From contig JADJTO010000002.1 in the NCBI GenBank assembly GCA_016711105.1, positions 1 through 64,000 on the forward strand: a stretch of 64,000 nt of DNA. The letters are read 5' to 3'. The translations under genes were made by a program, and so were the position numbers. This document shows, piece after piece, positions 35,076 to 44,239 of this stretch (the stretch's first letter is position 1; every line of letters begins with the position of its first letter). The stretch is from Micropruina sp. (GTDB lineage Bacteria > Actinomycetota > Actinomycetes > Propionibacteriales > Propionibacteriaceae). The notes beneath the pieces were generated by a model. The model searched no databases. It saw nothing but the letters and a program-made list of their open reading frames with translations, and was not told the origin of the DNA.

Positions 35076-36023
35076 ATGGCGGTACGTGTGACATCCCCCC
35101 GACCCCGCATCCCGGGCGGCCATCTGGCCGTCGACGCGGGTCAGAGCAGCATCAGCATCAGCTGGTCCGACGGCCATCATCGGCTCGTCGGCACCATGCC
35201 GGGGGTCCACACCGATCGTCCACTAATGCCACAACTGGCCTCGGCCGTCACCGGCTTCCTCGACAGCGAAGGGGTCTCCGCCATCGCTGTCGGCTTGGGG
35301 GTTTCGGGACTGGTCACCCCCGAAGCTGAAGAGCTTCTTCGCCTGCTCCGCCGGACCTCGATCACCGAAATCGCGATCGCGCACGACTCGACCACAGCCT
35401 ACCTGGGCGCCTTGGGCAACCACCCCGGGGTGGTCTGCGCGTGCGGCACCGGCGTGGTCACTTTGGCCCTTGGGGAGACCGAGGTGGCACGGGTGGACGG
35501 CTGGGGCCACATCATGGGAGACGCCGGGTCCGCTTACTGGATCGGACGGAACGCCTTGGAGGCTGCGATGCGCGGCTACGACGGGCGCCGGCAAATGACG
35601 GCCCTCACCGACGTCGTGATTGCTGACTTCCCTGACGTCGAGGGCGCCTACATGGCGTTGCAGGCCGACCCGAACCGGATTGCCCGGATCGCTCGCTACG
35701 CTCGCCACGTTGATCGCCTGGCCGCGACCGATCGGGTGGCCGCGAACATTCTGGACAAGGCCGCCGCGCACCTCTCCGAAGCCGTGATCGCCGCGGCCCG
35801 CCGAGCCGGGCTGATGGGGCACGAACCGCCCCGGGTCTGCGCCGTGGGCGACGTGTTCAACTCCGAGCGGGTGCTGCACAAGTTCACCGACTACCTGACC
35901 CTGCAATGGCCCAACTTCGCGGTCACCCCGCCGCAAGGGACCCCGTTGGACGGTGCCGCCATGCTGGTCGACCTGGACTCAGCCAGCCCGATGGCCTCCC
36001 GGGTGGCCCGGGCTAGGCGATGA
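35076..36023 (+). CDS. BadF/BadG-type N-acetylglucosamine kinase-like protein
   Basis: 315 residues from the ATG at 35076 (MAVRVTSPRPRIPGGHLAVD). ASKHA-fold signatures: the phosphate-1 loop LAVDAGQSSISISWSDG, the second loop VVCACGTGVVTLALGETEV, and GWGHIMGDAGSAYWIGRNAL, typical of the BadF/BadG/BcrA/BcrD and NagK-like sugar kinase group. Late GHEPPRVCAVGDVFNSERVL is the adenosine motif region. It probably phosphorylates an amino sugar in the cytoplasm. It is alone on the plus strand within the purine cluster, and its end overlaps the end of purQ by about ten bases. Confidence 0.8.
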   Translation: MAVRVTSPRPRIPGGHLAVDAGQSSISISWSDGHHRLVGTMPGVHTDRPLMPQLASAVTGFLDSEGVSAIAVGLGVSGLVTPEAEELLRLLRRTSITEIAIAHDSTTAYLGALGNHPGVVCACGTGVVTLALGETEVARVDGWGHIMGDAGSAYWIGRNALEAAMRGYDGRRQMTALTDVVIADFPDVEGAYMALQADPNRIARIARYARHVDRLAATDRVAANILDKAAAHLSEAVIAAARRAGLMGHEPPRVCAVGDVFNSERVLHKFTDYLTLQWPNFAVTPPQGTPLDGAAMLVDLDSASPMASRVARARR

Positions 36024-36693
36024 GGGCGCCAAGGTAACGGCTGAGCGAGGAGAAGAACCGGCGTCCGTCGATCGAGGGGCCGGTGAGTTCCTCGACGTTG
36101 TGCTCCGGGTGCGGCATCAGCCCGACCACGTTTCCTCGGGCGTTGGTGATCCCGGCGATGTCATTCAGGGAGCCGTTGGGGTTGCCATCGAGGTAGCGGA
36201 ACACCACCTGGTTCTCGCCCTCGAGCCGCTTGATCGTCTCCGCGTCGGCGACGTAGCCGCCCTCGCCGTTCTTCAGCACGATGGTGATCTCGTCACCATC
36301 GGTGAAATCGCAGGTCCACACGGTGTCCCGGGTTTCGACCCGCAGGCGCTGGTCCTTGCAGACGAAGGTGCGGACGTCGTTGCGGATCAGCGCGCCGGGC
36401 AGCAGATGAGCCTCACAGAGAACCTGGAAGCCGTTGCAGATGCCGAGCACCGGCATGCCGTCGTTCGCGGCCGCGATCACCTCTGCCATCACCGGGGAGA
36501 AGCGGGCAATCGCCCCGCAGCGAAGGTAGTCGCCATAGGAGAAGCCGCCGGGCAGGATCACCGCGTCGACCCCCTGCAAGGAGTCACTGGCATGCCATAG
36601 CGGGACCGGCTCGAACCCGGCGATCCGTACGGCACGCTGGGCGTCGTGATCGTCCAGCGAACCGGGGAAGGTGACGACCCCGATTCTGGTCAC
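36013..36693 (-). CDS. purQ: Phosphoribosylformylglycinamidine synthase subunit PurQ
   Basis: 226 residues, a class I glutamine amidotransferase. The nucleophile Cys is in GMPVLGICNGFQVLCEAHLL; GGFSYGDYLRCGAIA is the usual PurQ loop; His and Glu of the triad are in VVGLMPHPEHNVEELTGPS. It supplies ammonia to PurL. It overlaps the stop of purC/purS by four bases (36690-36693). Confidence 0.96.
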   Translation of the reverse strand: MTRIGVVTFPGSLDDHDAQRAVRIAGFEPVPLWHASDSLQGVDAVILPGGFSYGDYLRCGAIARFSPVMAEVIAAANDGMPVLGICNGFQVLCEAHLLPGALIRNDVRTFVCKDQRLRVETRDTVWTCDFTDGDEITIVLKNGEGGYVADAETIKRLEGENQVVFRYLDGNPNGSLNDIAGITNARGNVVGLMPHPEHNVEELTGPSIDGRRFFSSLSRYLGALIA

Positions 36694-37886
36694 GCCTCGA
36701 CCCGGACGTCGAAGGATTCGATCACCGTGTTGGCCAGCAGTCGCTCGGCGGCCTCACGGATCTGATCGAGGCGCTCGGGGGTCAACTCCCCGTCGACCAC
36801 GACTTCGAACCGCTTGCCTTGGCGGACCTGCAGGCCCTCGAAACCGAGCCGCTTCAGGGCGCCGGTCACCGCCTTGCCCTGCGGGTCGAGAATCTCCGGC
36901 TTGGGCATCACATCAACGATCACGCGGGACATGGCCGCTACTTTATCGGTGACCTCGGCCGTGGTGGTGTGCTGCTGCGGTGCGAGACCGGCACTCCCCT
37001 GGGCCGGGTGGAACGGTGTTCCGGTCAACCGCTCGTACGCCTCGACGTAGCGGGCACGGGTGGCCGCGATGACCATGGTCGGGGGCGCTGGCGGTGCGGC
37101 ATCGCCGGCCCGATCCCACCCTGAATCCTTGGCCAGCCAATCGCGCAGGTACTGCTTGTCGAAGGACGGCAGCGCCACCCCGGGCCGCCACTTGGCGGCA
37201 TCCCAGAACCGAGACGAGTCGGGGGTCAGCACCTCGTCGGCGAGCACGATGCTGCCGTCCGCGCGGAGCCCGAACTCGAACTTCGTGTCAGCCAGGATCA
37301 GCCCCCGCTCGCGGGCGATCTCCTCGGCCCGGGCGTAGATCGCCAAAGTCAGGTCACGTAGGCGGGTGGCGAGGTCCTCACCGTGCAGGGTGACGATGGT
37401 GGCGAAATCAACGTTCTCGTCATGCTCGCCGAGCGGCGCCTTGATCGCGGGGGTGAAGATCGGCTCGGGCAGGCGGGATCCGTCCAGCAGACCCTCCGGG
37501 AGCGTAATCCCGCAGACTGTGCCGGAGGCCTGATACTCAGACCAGGCCGACCCGGTGAGATACCCGCGAGCCACACACTCCACCGGCACCATGGCCAACT
37601 TCTCGGCGATGATCGCCCGTCCGATCACCTGCTCGGGGACGTCCGTGCTCACGACGTGGTTGGGCACCAGATCGCGCAACTGCTCGAACCACCACAGGGA
37701 CAGCCCGGTCAGCACCGCCCCTTTGTCCGGCACCGGTGCTTCCAGGACGTGGTCGAACGCCGACACCGCGTCGGTGGCCACCATCAGCAGACGCTCCTGC
37801 TCGCCGTCGCTCGGCCAGGCGTAGAGCCGCCGCACCTGACCGGCGTGAAGCAGAGGAAGGTTGAGGTCGAAACCCGGTTCAATCAC
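36690..37886 (-). CDS. purC: SAICAR synthetase continuous with PurS (apparent fusion)
   Basis: Residues 1-300 are PurC: MIEPGFDLNLPLLHAGQVRR, ATDAVSAFDHVLEAPVPDKG, RGYLTGSAWSEYQASGTVCG, LILADTKFEFGLRADGSIVL, LTPDSSRFWDAAKWRPGVAL. Residues from about 319 (MSRVIVDVMPKPEILDPQGK) form a full 80-residue PurS (VTGALKRLGFEGLQVRQGKR, LLANTVIESFDVRVEA). PurC makes SAICAR from CAIR and aspartate; PurS bridges PurL and PurQ. The linker (about 36932-37000) reads through in frame but holds GATAAAGTAG, with stop codons in other frames and AT-rich sequence before the PurS ATG at 36932. A lost stop by one-base error is as likely as a true fusion. It overlaps purQ by four bases. Confidence 0.9.
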   Translation of the reverse strand: MIEPGFDLNLPLLHAGQVRRLYAWPSDGEQERLLMVATDAVSAFDHVLEAPVPDKGAVLTGLSLWWFEQLRDLVPNHVVSTDVPEQVIGRAIIAEKLAMVPVECVARGYLTGSAWSEYQASGTVCGITLPEGLLDGSRLPEPIFTPAIKAPLGEHDENVDFATIVTLHGEDLATRLRDLTLAIYARAEEIARERGLILADTKFEFGLRADGSIVLADEVLTPDSSRFWDAAKWRPGVALPSFDKQYLRDWLAKDSGWDRAGDAAPPAPPTMVIAATRARYVEAYERLTGTPFHPAQGSAGLAPQQHTTTAEVTDKVAAMSRVIVDVMPKPEILDPQGKAVTGALKRLGFEGLQVRQGKRFEVVVDGELTPERLDQIREAAERLLANTVIESFDVRVEA

Positions 37887-37902
37887 CGGGTAAGCCTAAG
37901 GC

Positions 37903-39339
37903 TCAGAGCACGTCACCGGGCACGTAACCGGCCCCGACGGGGTATTGCTTGGCCAACGCCGCGACCTTCGTGACCAACCGATCCACCTGGGAACGGGCCG
38001 ATCCGGTGAGCTCCAGCGGATCCAGCAGCACTCCGTCCAGCTGCGCTCGGCTCAGGCCGAGTCGTTGATCGGCGGCCAGTCGATCCAGCAGGTCGTTGCG
38101 CGGTGCCCCGGCCCGCAGCTCAAGCGCCATGGCGACCGCGTGCTCCTTGATCACCTCGTGCGCGACCTCGCGGCCCACGCCGGCGCGGACGGCGGCCATC
38201 AACACCCGGGTCGTGGTGAGGAAGGGCAGGTAACGCTCCCGCTCCGCCTCGATCACCGCCGGGAAGGCGCCGAACTCGCTGAGCACGGTGAGGAAGGTCT
38301 CGAACAACCCGTCCAGGGCGTAGAAGGCGTCCGGCAGCGCGATCCGCCGGACCACCGAGCAGGACACGTCGCCTTCGTTCCATTGATCACCCGACAGCTC
38401 ACCGACCATGGAGAGGAAGCCGCGCAGCACGACGGCGAGTCCGTTCACCCGCTCACAGGAGCGCGTGTTCATCTTGTGCGGCATCGCTGAGGAGCCGACC
38501 TGGCCTTCGGCGAACCCCTCCGTGACCAGCTCCAGGCCCGCCATCAGCCGGATCGTCGTGGCCACGTTCGAGGGGGCCGCCGAGACCTGGACCAGTGCGC
38601 TGACCGTGTCGAAGTCGAGCGACCGCGGGTAGACCTGGCCGGTGCTGGTGAAGACCCGGGCAAAACCGAGGTGTTGAGCGACGCGGGCTTCGAGGGCGTC
38701 CAACTTCTTGGAATCGCCGTTGAGCAGGTCCAACATGTCCTGTCCGGTGCCTACCGGGCCCTTGATCCCGCGCGCGGGATAGCGAGCGATCAGCTCGTCA
38801 ACCCGGGTGAAGGCGACCAGCAGCTCGTCCGCGGCAGTGCCGAAACGCTTCCCCAGCGTGGTCATCTGGGCGGGCACGTTGTGCGACCGACCGGTCAGCG
38901 GCAGATCGCGGTACTCCGCGGCCAGGCGGGTGAGCGCCACCAACACGGTGACCATGCGCTCCCGGACCAGGCGCAGCGCGTTCACCACTTGGTACTGCTC
39001 GATGTTCTCGGTCAGGTCGCGGGACGTCAGGCCCTTGTGGACGTGCTCGTGGCCGGCCAGCGCGTTGAACTCCTCGATCCGGGCCTTCACGTCATGCCGC
39101 GTGATCCGCTCCCGGGCCGCGATGCTGGCCAGGTCCACCTGATCGATCACCCGGGCGTAGTCGGCCAGCACGGTCTGCGGGTCGTCGCCGCCGAAGTCGA
39201 CGCCCAGGTCGGCCTGGATCTCCAACACCGCGAGCCACAGCCGACGCTCCGCGACGATCTTGCTTTCCGGTGACCAGATGGCCCGCATCGCCGGGGAGGC
39301 GTAGCGAGTTGCCAGCACGTTCGGAACTGAGGTCACCAT
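37903..39339 (-). CDS. purB: Adenylosuccinate lyase
   Basis: 478 residues of the fumarase/aspartase superfamily. The signature loop is EGQVGSSAMPHKMNTRSCER (SSxMPxKxN, with the catalytic Ser). Others: HDVKARIEEFNALAGHEHVH, KGLTSRDLTENIEQYQVVNA, LTGRSHNVPAQMTTLGKRFG. It acts at two steps, SAICAR to AICAR and adenylosuccinate to AMP. The start overlaps the end of purD by seven bases. Confidence 0.95.
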   Translation of the reverse strand: MVTSVPNVLATRYASPAMRAIWSPESKIVAERRLWLAVLEIQADLGVDFGGDDPQTVLADYARVIDQVDLASIAARERITRHDVKARIEEFNALAGHEHVHKGLTSRDLTENIEQYQVVNALRLVRERMVTVLVALTRLAAEYRDLPLTGRSHNVPAQMTTLGKRFGTAADELLVAFTRVDELIARYPARGIKGPVGTGQDMLDLLNGDSKKLDALEARVAQHLGFARVFTSTGQVYPRSLDFDTVSALVQVSAAPSNVATTIRLMAGLELVTEGFAEGQVGSSAMPHKMNTRSCERVNGLAVVLRGFLSMVGELSGDQWNEGDVSCSVVRRIALPDAFYALDGLFETFLTVLSEFGAFPAVIEAERERYLPFLTTTRVLMAAVRAGVGREVAHEVIKEHAVAMALELRAGAPRNDLLDRLAADQRLGLSRAQLDGVLLDPLELTGSARSQVDRLVTKVAALAKQYPVGAGYVPGDVL

Positions 39340-40676
39340 TCACCCATTTCACTGTCGGAGGCGTCTGCGGCGTACTGGGCCATGGCGGACGTGGCCGCAA
39401 ACCCGGGGGGCGGGTCCACCTCGCCACGCTCGGCCTTGAGCGCGATGTCGCTGCGGCAGTACCCGGACGGGAAGTCCAGCTCGGCGATCGCCGCGTAAGC
39501 ATCGGCTCGGGCCTGGGCCAGGGTGGGACCCTCGGCCACGACGCCGAGCACTCGACCCCCGTTGGCCACCAGGTCGGCACCGACCCGGGCCGTCCCGGCA
39601 TGGATCACGTGGACGTTGTCGTCGCTGGCCACAAGCCTCGGGCCGCGGATCACGCCGCCCAGCTCCGGGGTCGCCGGGTAACCGTTGGCGGCCATCACCA
39701 CGACCACGGCCGAACCGGTCCGCCAGGCCAGCTGGCCGAACGCTTCCAGATGCCCCACGGCAGCGTGGTAGAGCACCTGACCCAGGGGGGAATCCAACTT
39801 GGCCAACACGGCCTGGGTCTCGGGGTCACCGAAGCGGCAGTTGAACTCGACCACCTTCAGTCCACGCGAGGTCAGGGCCAGTCCGGCGTAGAGCAGCCCG
39901 GCGAAGGGGGTGCCGCGGCGACCCATCTCCGAGATGGTCGGCTCGATCACGGTCGACATCACCTCGTCCACCAACCCGGGCGGGGCCCAGGGCAGGGGCG
40001 TGTAGGCGCCCATCCCGCCGGTGTTGGGGCCCTCATCGCCGTCGCCGGCGCGCTTGAAGTCCTGCGCCGGCTGCAGTGGAACAGCCGTCAGACCGTCGGT
40101 GATCGCGAACAGGCTGACCTCCGGCCCGTCCAGAAACTCCTCGACGATGACCGGCAGGCAGTCGGCGGCATGGGCCAGGGCGGCGGCTCGATCGTCGGTG
40201 ACGATGACGCCCTTTCCGGCGGCCAGACCGTCGTCCTTCACCACATAGGGGGCGCCGAACTCATCGACCGCGGCGGCCACCTGGTCGAGCGTGGTGCAGT
40301 AGCGGGACGCCGCCGTGGGCACCCCGGCCGCCACCATGATCTCTTTGGCGAAGGCCTTCGACCCCTCGATCTGCGCGGCCGCGCGGCTGGGTCCGAAGGT
40401 GGCGATGCCGGCCCCGCGGACGACGTCCGCCACGCCCGCGACGAGCGGACCTTCCGGGCCGATCACCACCAGATTCACACCAAGGCGGCGGGCCAGCCTG
40501 GTCACGGCGTGGCCGTCGTTGATGTCCACCGGATGGTTCGTGGCCACCGCGGCGGTGCCCGGATTACCTGGGGCGCAGTGCAGGGCGGTGACCGTCCGGT
40601 CGCGGCTCATCGCCAGGGCGAGCGCATGCTCGCGGCCACCGTTGCCGAGTATCAGGACGCAGAGATCGAAGGCCAC
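39333..40676 (-). CDS. purD: Phosphoribosylamine-glycine ligase
   Basis: 447 residues with the ATP-grasp layout: NGGREHALALAMSRDRTVTA at the N-terminus, KAFAKEIMVAAGVPTAASRY, YVVKDDGLAAGKGVIVTDDR (ATP-binding), and LKVVEFNCRFGDPETQAVLA (metal/ATP site). It couples glycine to phosphoribosylamine to give GAR. The C-terminal 20 residues (TSAMAQYAADASDSEMGEW) look slightly extended, within normal variation. It overlaps purB. Confidence 0.96.
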   Translation of the reverse strand: MAFDLCVLILGNGGREHALALAMSRDRTVTALHCAPGNPGTAAVATNHPVDINDGHAVTRLARRLGVNLVVIGPEGPLVAGVADVVRGAGIATFGPSRAAAQIEGSKAFAKEIMVAAGVPTAASRYCTTLDQVAAAVDEFGAPYVVKDDGLAAGKGVIVTDDRAAALAHAADCLPVIVEEFLDGPEVSLFAITDGLTAVPLQPAQDFKRAGDGDEGPNTGGMGAYTPLPWAPPGLVDEVMSTVIEPTISEMGRRGTPFAGLLYAGLALTSRGLKVVEFNCRFGDPETQAVLAKLDSPLGQVLYHAAVGHLEAFGQLAWRTGSAVVVVMAANGYPATPELGGVIRGPRLVASDDNVHVIHAGTARVGADLVANGGRVLGVVAEGPTLAQARADAYAAIAELDFPSGYCRSDIALKAERGEVDPPPGFAATSAMAQYAADASDSEMGEW

Positions 40677-40705
40677 CGGGTCAGCCTATCGAAGTCGCCG
40701 TTTGG

Positions 40706-41359
40706 TCAGGGGCGCAGCGCGGTAGCGAGGAACAACCCGAACTCGCGAGGCTGTCCGTCCACCTCACGGGTCACCGTCCAGATCGACTCGACCACCACGT
40801 CGGTGAAGCCTGCCTGCTTGAGTTGTTCGGTCAGGACGAGCGGGTCGAGGCCGCGGGGAGCGTCCTCGTCGTGCTCGTGCTCGTGCTCGTGCCCGTGCTC
40901 GTGGTGGCCGTGGAAGGCTCCGTCATCTGGTTCGAGATCGATCACCGCCAGGTGCCCCTGCGGGCGGAGCAGGACGTGGAAGGCGGCCAGCACGGCGGGC
41001 ACATCGCTGACGTGATGCAGCGCCATCAGGGTGAAGATCAGGTCGACCCGATCGGGCGGGATCGGGTCGGTCAGCAAGTCGAGCCGGCGAGCGGTCAACC
41101 CCGCCACTCCCGCTTCGGCGATCCGACGCTCGGCCATCTCGATCATGCCCGCAGAGGCGTCGGTGACCAGGATCGAGCCGACCTGGTCGGCGAGGGCCAG
41201 GCTCAGCGCCCCGGTGCCTGCGCCGTACTCGAGGGCGGTCTGGGAGCGATCGAGCGGCAACCGTCGAGCGATCTCTGCGGCCACCCCGCGGGCACGCTCG
41301 GCCCGCTCGGGGGTGTCCCAGGTGGGCGCCAGGGTGTCGAAATTGTGCATGAGGGTCAC
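40706..41359 (-). CDS. Class I SAM-dependent methyltransferase with His/Glu-rich loop
   Basis: 217 residues. Motif I is LEYGAGTGALSLALADQVGS, then ILVTDASAGMIEMAERRIAE and VDLIFTLMALHHVSDVPAVL. A histidine/glutamate stretch (HGHHEHGHEHEHEHDED, about 151-168) is inserted before the last strand, which would bind metal. The target is unknown. Its start overlaps the CGNR gene by four bases, so the two are cotranscribed. Confidence 0.82.
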   Translation of the reverse strand: MTLMHNFDTLAPTWDTPERAERARGVAAEIARRLPLDRSQTALEYGAGTGALSLALADQVGSILVTDASAGMIEMAERRIAEAGVAGLTARRLDLLTDPIPPDRVDLIFTLMALHHVSDVPAVLAAFHVLLRPQGHLAVIDLEPDDGAFHGHHEHGHEHEHEHDEDAPRGLDPLVLTEQLKQAGFTDVVVESIWTVTREVDGQPREFGLFLATALRP

Positions 41360-41898
41360 TCTTCCAGGTGGCGGGACTTGCGGGCTCGATAGGCGGCCAC
41401 GTTCGCCCGATTGCCGCAGCCCGCGTCGCAGAAGCGGCGGGAGCGATTCTTGGACAAGTCGATGATCACGTTGTCGCAGGATGGATCGGCGCAGCTGCGC
41501 AAGCGATCAAAGGCCCCAGCGCGGACGACATCGACCAGCGCCATCGCGTATTCGACCATCATCCGGGTGGCCAGGCCTGCCTGCGGTGACGTGGCGTGGA
41601 TGTGATAGTCGAAGTCGTCGTGCTTCACCAGCTGCGGCAAGGCTCGTCCTTCCCGCAGCAGTTCGTTCAGCTGCGCCACCGCGACCTCCTCCTCGGCCAA
41701 CCAGATCGCTCGCAGGCGCCCCCGCAGTGCCCGGACACCGTCGAGTTCGGCCTGGTCATGGGTGCGACTGCCCGTCCATTGCCACCGGTCGTAGAGCGCA
41801 TCGAGGTCGTCCATAGTGGTCAGCGAGTCAGGAGCGGACGCGCTGTTGATCAGCACGGTGGCCGCCGTCAGCGACACCGTCGTGTCATGAGTGAACAC
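41356..41898 (-). CDS. CGNR zinc-finger/ABATE-domain regulator
   Basis: 180 residues from a GTG start. The N-terminal helical ABATE domain (LINSASAPDSLTTMDDLDAL ... EVAVAQLNELLREGRALPQL) is followed by the zinc finger CADPSCDNVIIDLSKNRSRR FCDAGCGNRANVAAYRARK with four Cys and the CGNR motif. These proteins are probable stress-related transcription regulators. It is divergent from the EamA gene at 41970 (about 70 bases between), which it may regulate. Confidence 0.9.
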   Translation of the reverse strand: MFTHDTTVSLTAATVLINSASAPDSLTTMDDLDALYDRWQWTGSRTHDQAELDGVRALRGRLRAIWLAEEEVAVAQLNELLREGRALPQLVKHDDFDYHIHATSPQAGLATRMMVEYAMALVDVVRAGAFDRLRSCADPSCDNVIIDLSKNRSRRFCDAGCGNRANVAAYRARKSRHLEE

Positions 41899-41969
41899 GT
41901 GCTTGACTCCTGACTCCCAGATACGATGTCATGAGCATAGCAATCGCACACTCCTGACAGGATCGATAG

Positions 41970-42962
41970 ATGACGAGCTGGTTGGCGCAACGCGCCGCAC
42001 TGGTGGGCTGGACGGCCGCCCTGATCTCGGCGGCGAGCTTCGGCACCGCCGGACCGATCGCCAGGCCATTGCTGGCCGCCGGGTGGACGTCCGCCTCGCT
42101 GGTCGCAGTGCGGCTGGGCATCGCCTCACTGCTCTTGCTCGTGCCGGCCCTGATCGCGCTCCGCGGCCGCTGGCAGTTGGTCCGACCCCAAGCCTTCGCG
42201 CTGCTCGGGTACGGCCTGTTCGCCGGCGTCCTCCCCCAGGTGTCGTTCTTCAACGCCGTGCAACGGATCCCGATCGGAATCGGCCTGCTCTTGGAGTATC
42301 TGGGCATCGTCTGGGTCGTGGTGTGGGCCTGGCTGCGGACCAGGGATCGTCCTGGGTCGCTCACCATGGCCGGGATGGGCACCGCGCTGGTCGGCCTCCT
42401 GATCATCCTCAACCCTTTCCAACAAGTGACCCTCGATCCGATCGGGGTGCTGTGGGGTCTGCTCGCCGGGGTCGGCCTCGCGGTCTACTTCGTCATCTCC
42501 GCCGAAACCGAAGGACTGCCGCCGGTGGTCTTCGTCAGCTTCGGCCTGGGCATCGGAGCGATCGGGCTGGCCGCCCTCGGCGCACTGGGCGTGGTGCCGA
42601 TGGCGGCCTCGATCGACCCGGTCACCATGTTCGGCGGGACGGTCGCGTGGTGGCTCCCCGTGCTGGTGCTCGCCGTCTTCGCTGCCGCCGTCGCGTACCT
42701 ATTGGGCTTCATCGGTGCCCAATGGCTGGGCGCAACGATGGGCTCGTTCGTCGGGCTGACCGAGGTGGTCTTCGCCGTGCTCTGGGCCTGGCTGCTGCTG
42801 GCCGAACTGCCCGGCGGCTGGCAACTGGCGGGCGGGCTGGTCCTGCTCACCGGCGTCGCGGTGGTCCGCCTGGGCAGCGCCCGTGATGCGGTAGAACCGG
42901 AGTCCGCTCCGGTCTCACCGCGGGAAGGTCTTGCCTCGACAGCGCAGGTGGGGCAACACTGA
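41970..42962 (+). CDS. EamA/DMT-family transporter (RhtA-like)
   Basis: 330 residues, ten hydrophobic segments in two EamA repeats: GWTAALISAASFGTAGPIAR, LGIASLLLLVPALIALRGRW, LGYGLFAGVLPQVSFFNAVQ; second repeat VLWGLLAGVGLAVYFVISAE, WWLPVLVLAVFAAAVAYLLG, LTEVVFAVLWAWLLLAELPG. RhtA-type proteins export small metabolites such as amino acids. The substrate is not known. It is divergent from the CGNR regulator. Confidence 0.87.
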   Translation: MTSWLAQRAALVGWTAALISAASFGTAGPIARPLLAAGWTSASLVAVRLGIASLLLLVPALIALRGRWQLVRPQAFALLGYGLFAGVLPQVSFFNAVQRIPIGIGLLLEYLGIVWVVVWAWLRTRDRPGSLTMAGMGTALVGLLIILNPFQQVTLDPIGVLWGLLAGVGLAVYFVISAETEGLPPVVFVSFGLGIGAIGLAALGALGVVPMAASIDPVTMFGGTVAWWLPVLVLAVFAAAVAYLLGFIGAQWLGATMGSFVGLTEVVFAVLWAWLLLAELPGGWQLAGGLVLLTGVAVVRLGSARDAVEPESAPVSPREGLASTAQVGQH

Positions 42963-43578
42963 GGTCCATGGCTGTTACCGGTCACATTCAAGGCCTCGAC
43001 GCTCCTTGCCAGCGGCGCGTTCTGACCATCGCGATCCCCAAAGAGAGCCAGCCCAGAGCACCAACACCCACCCTCGACGCACTGCACCCGGTGGGACAAG
43101 CGCGGCCGACTGGCCGACACAACCTCACTGGAAGGTCGAACTCAGTCCAACGACCACTCAAACTGGTCAGTTTGGGCTGACGAACGGTGGTGTTCTCGAG
43201 AAACCCAGTGCCAGTGGAACCCCACCGTCCTGCCGAGAAGCCGGCGGGCGACGAGACCGACACAACGCAACGGACCACGACCTGTTCGCGGGAACTCGCC
43301 GGCAGCCGAGCGGCATGCGTCTTCAAAACAGGTCCTGTCCACGTCGTCCTGGACAACCTCTCGGCTCACAACCAAGGCTGGCCACAGACGACCGCTGGCA
43401 CTCCACTCACCACCGCTCCTGGTAACCTGTCCGTGGTTCAAGAACTCACGACCGGCTAGGCGTTAGTGTCCCGACCTCCGGCGATCACCACTGGGCCCAG
43501 GAACCGAAACCCTTATCTGGAAGGGCCCCAAAGTCCAACGGCCTCCAGATCAAACAGACGGACCACTAGGCTTCGCCA
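42963..43578. other. Intergenic stretch with transposase remnant
   Basis: About 615 bases between the EamA gene and the truncated LacI gene. It holds only the IS630-like remnant listed separately. The rest has no coherent frame. Confidence 0.5.
43180..43445 (+). pseudogene. IS630-family transposase remnant
   Basis: Two frames give pieces in the right order of an IS630 transposase: RRDRHNATDHDLFAGTR resembles the family segment RHGTTDLFAAL, and GPVHVVLDNLSAHNQGW carries the second catalytic Asp in the motif hVVLDNLSxHK. About 85 residues remain out of about 350. No terminal inverted repeat was found. It marks an old insertion next to the beta-galactoside locus. Confidence 0.5.
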
Positions 43579-43900
43579 GTGCCCACGACTCCAACAGCTG
43601 ATGCCCCGTCTGGGCAGCCGAAGGCCGCGACGATTTATGACGTTGCGCGGCTGGCCGGGGTGTCCCACCAGACCGTATCCCGCCTGCTCAAAGGCGAGAA
43701 CACGCTCAGCCCAAGGACGAGGCGACGCGTCGAAAAGGCTCTGGCCGAACTGGACTATCGACCCAACGAGGCGGCTCGAACACTGGCCACGAGGCGCTCC
43801 CAACGACGCCTTCCGCGGGCGGGGGGGGCGCGCGGAGAACGCGTCTCCCCGGGACGGACTGGGGGGCGACCCTGCCAGCCGACAAGCGCCCGTTGATGGT
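43579..43900 (+). pseudogene. LacI-family regulator, DNA-binding part only
   Basis: A GTG at 43579 opens a good N-terminus: KAATIYDVARLAGVSHQTVS and RRVEKALAELDYRPNEAART (HTH plus hinge). After residue about 73 the sequence becomes G-rich and incoherent (43800-44050), and the effector domain of about 270 residues cannot be found in any frame; too few bases remain before the next gene. It probably was the regulator of the GH42/ABC locus that follows. Loss may be real or due to the poor sequence here. Confidence 0.65.
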
Positions 43901-44239
43901 GACTGGACCTGGGACCGCGTGGCCCCCTGGCGCGGCTCACGCACCTGGACGGGGGGGGCGGGACCTGCGGGGGCGTCCCCCCAGGCGCCCACGGCCACAT
44001 CTCGGCCAAGCCTGGGCGGCGGCGCGAGGGCGGTCAGCCGGGCTTAGGCCGCGGCGTCTTTCCCGCCTTTGCACGTCCGTCGATTTCAAACGGGACGACC
44101 GTCGCCCGCTGGCGCGTTGGCGAAGGCCAGCGGATCCGTGGCGGGTGCGCCTGGTGATCGGGAGTCCTCGGCCCAGCAGCGATTCGATCCACTTTGATCC
44201 AAGCCTTGACGCGGGGTCGTTACGGAACGTTATCGCAAC

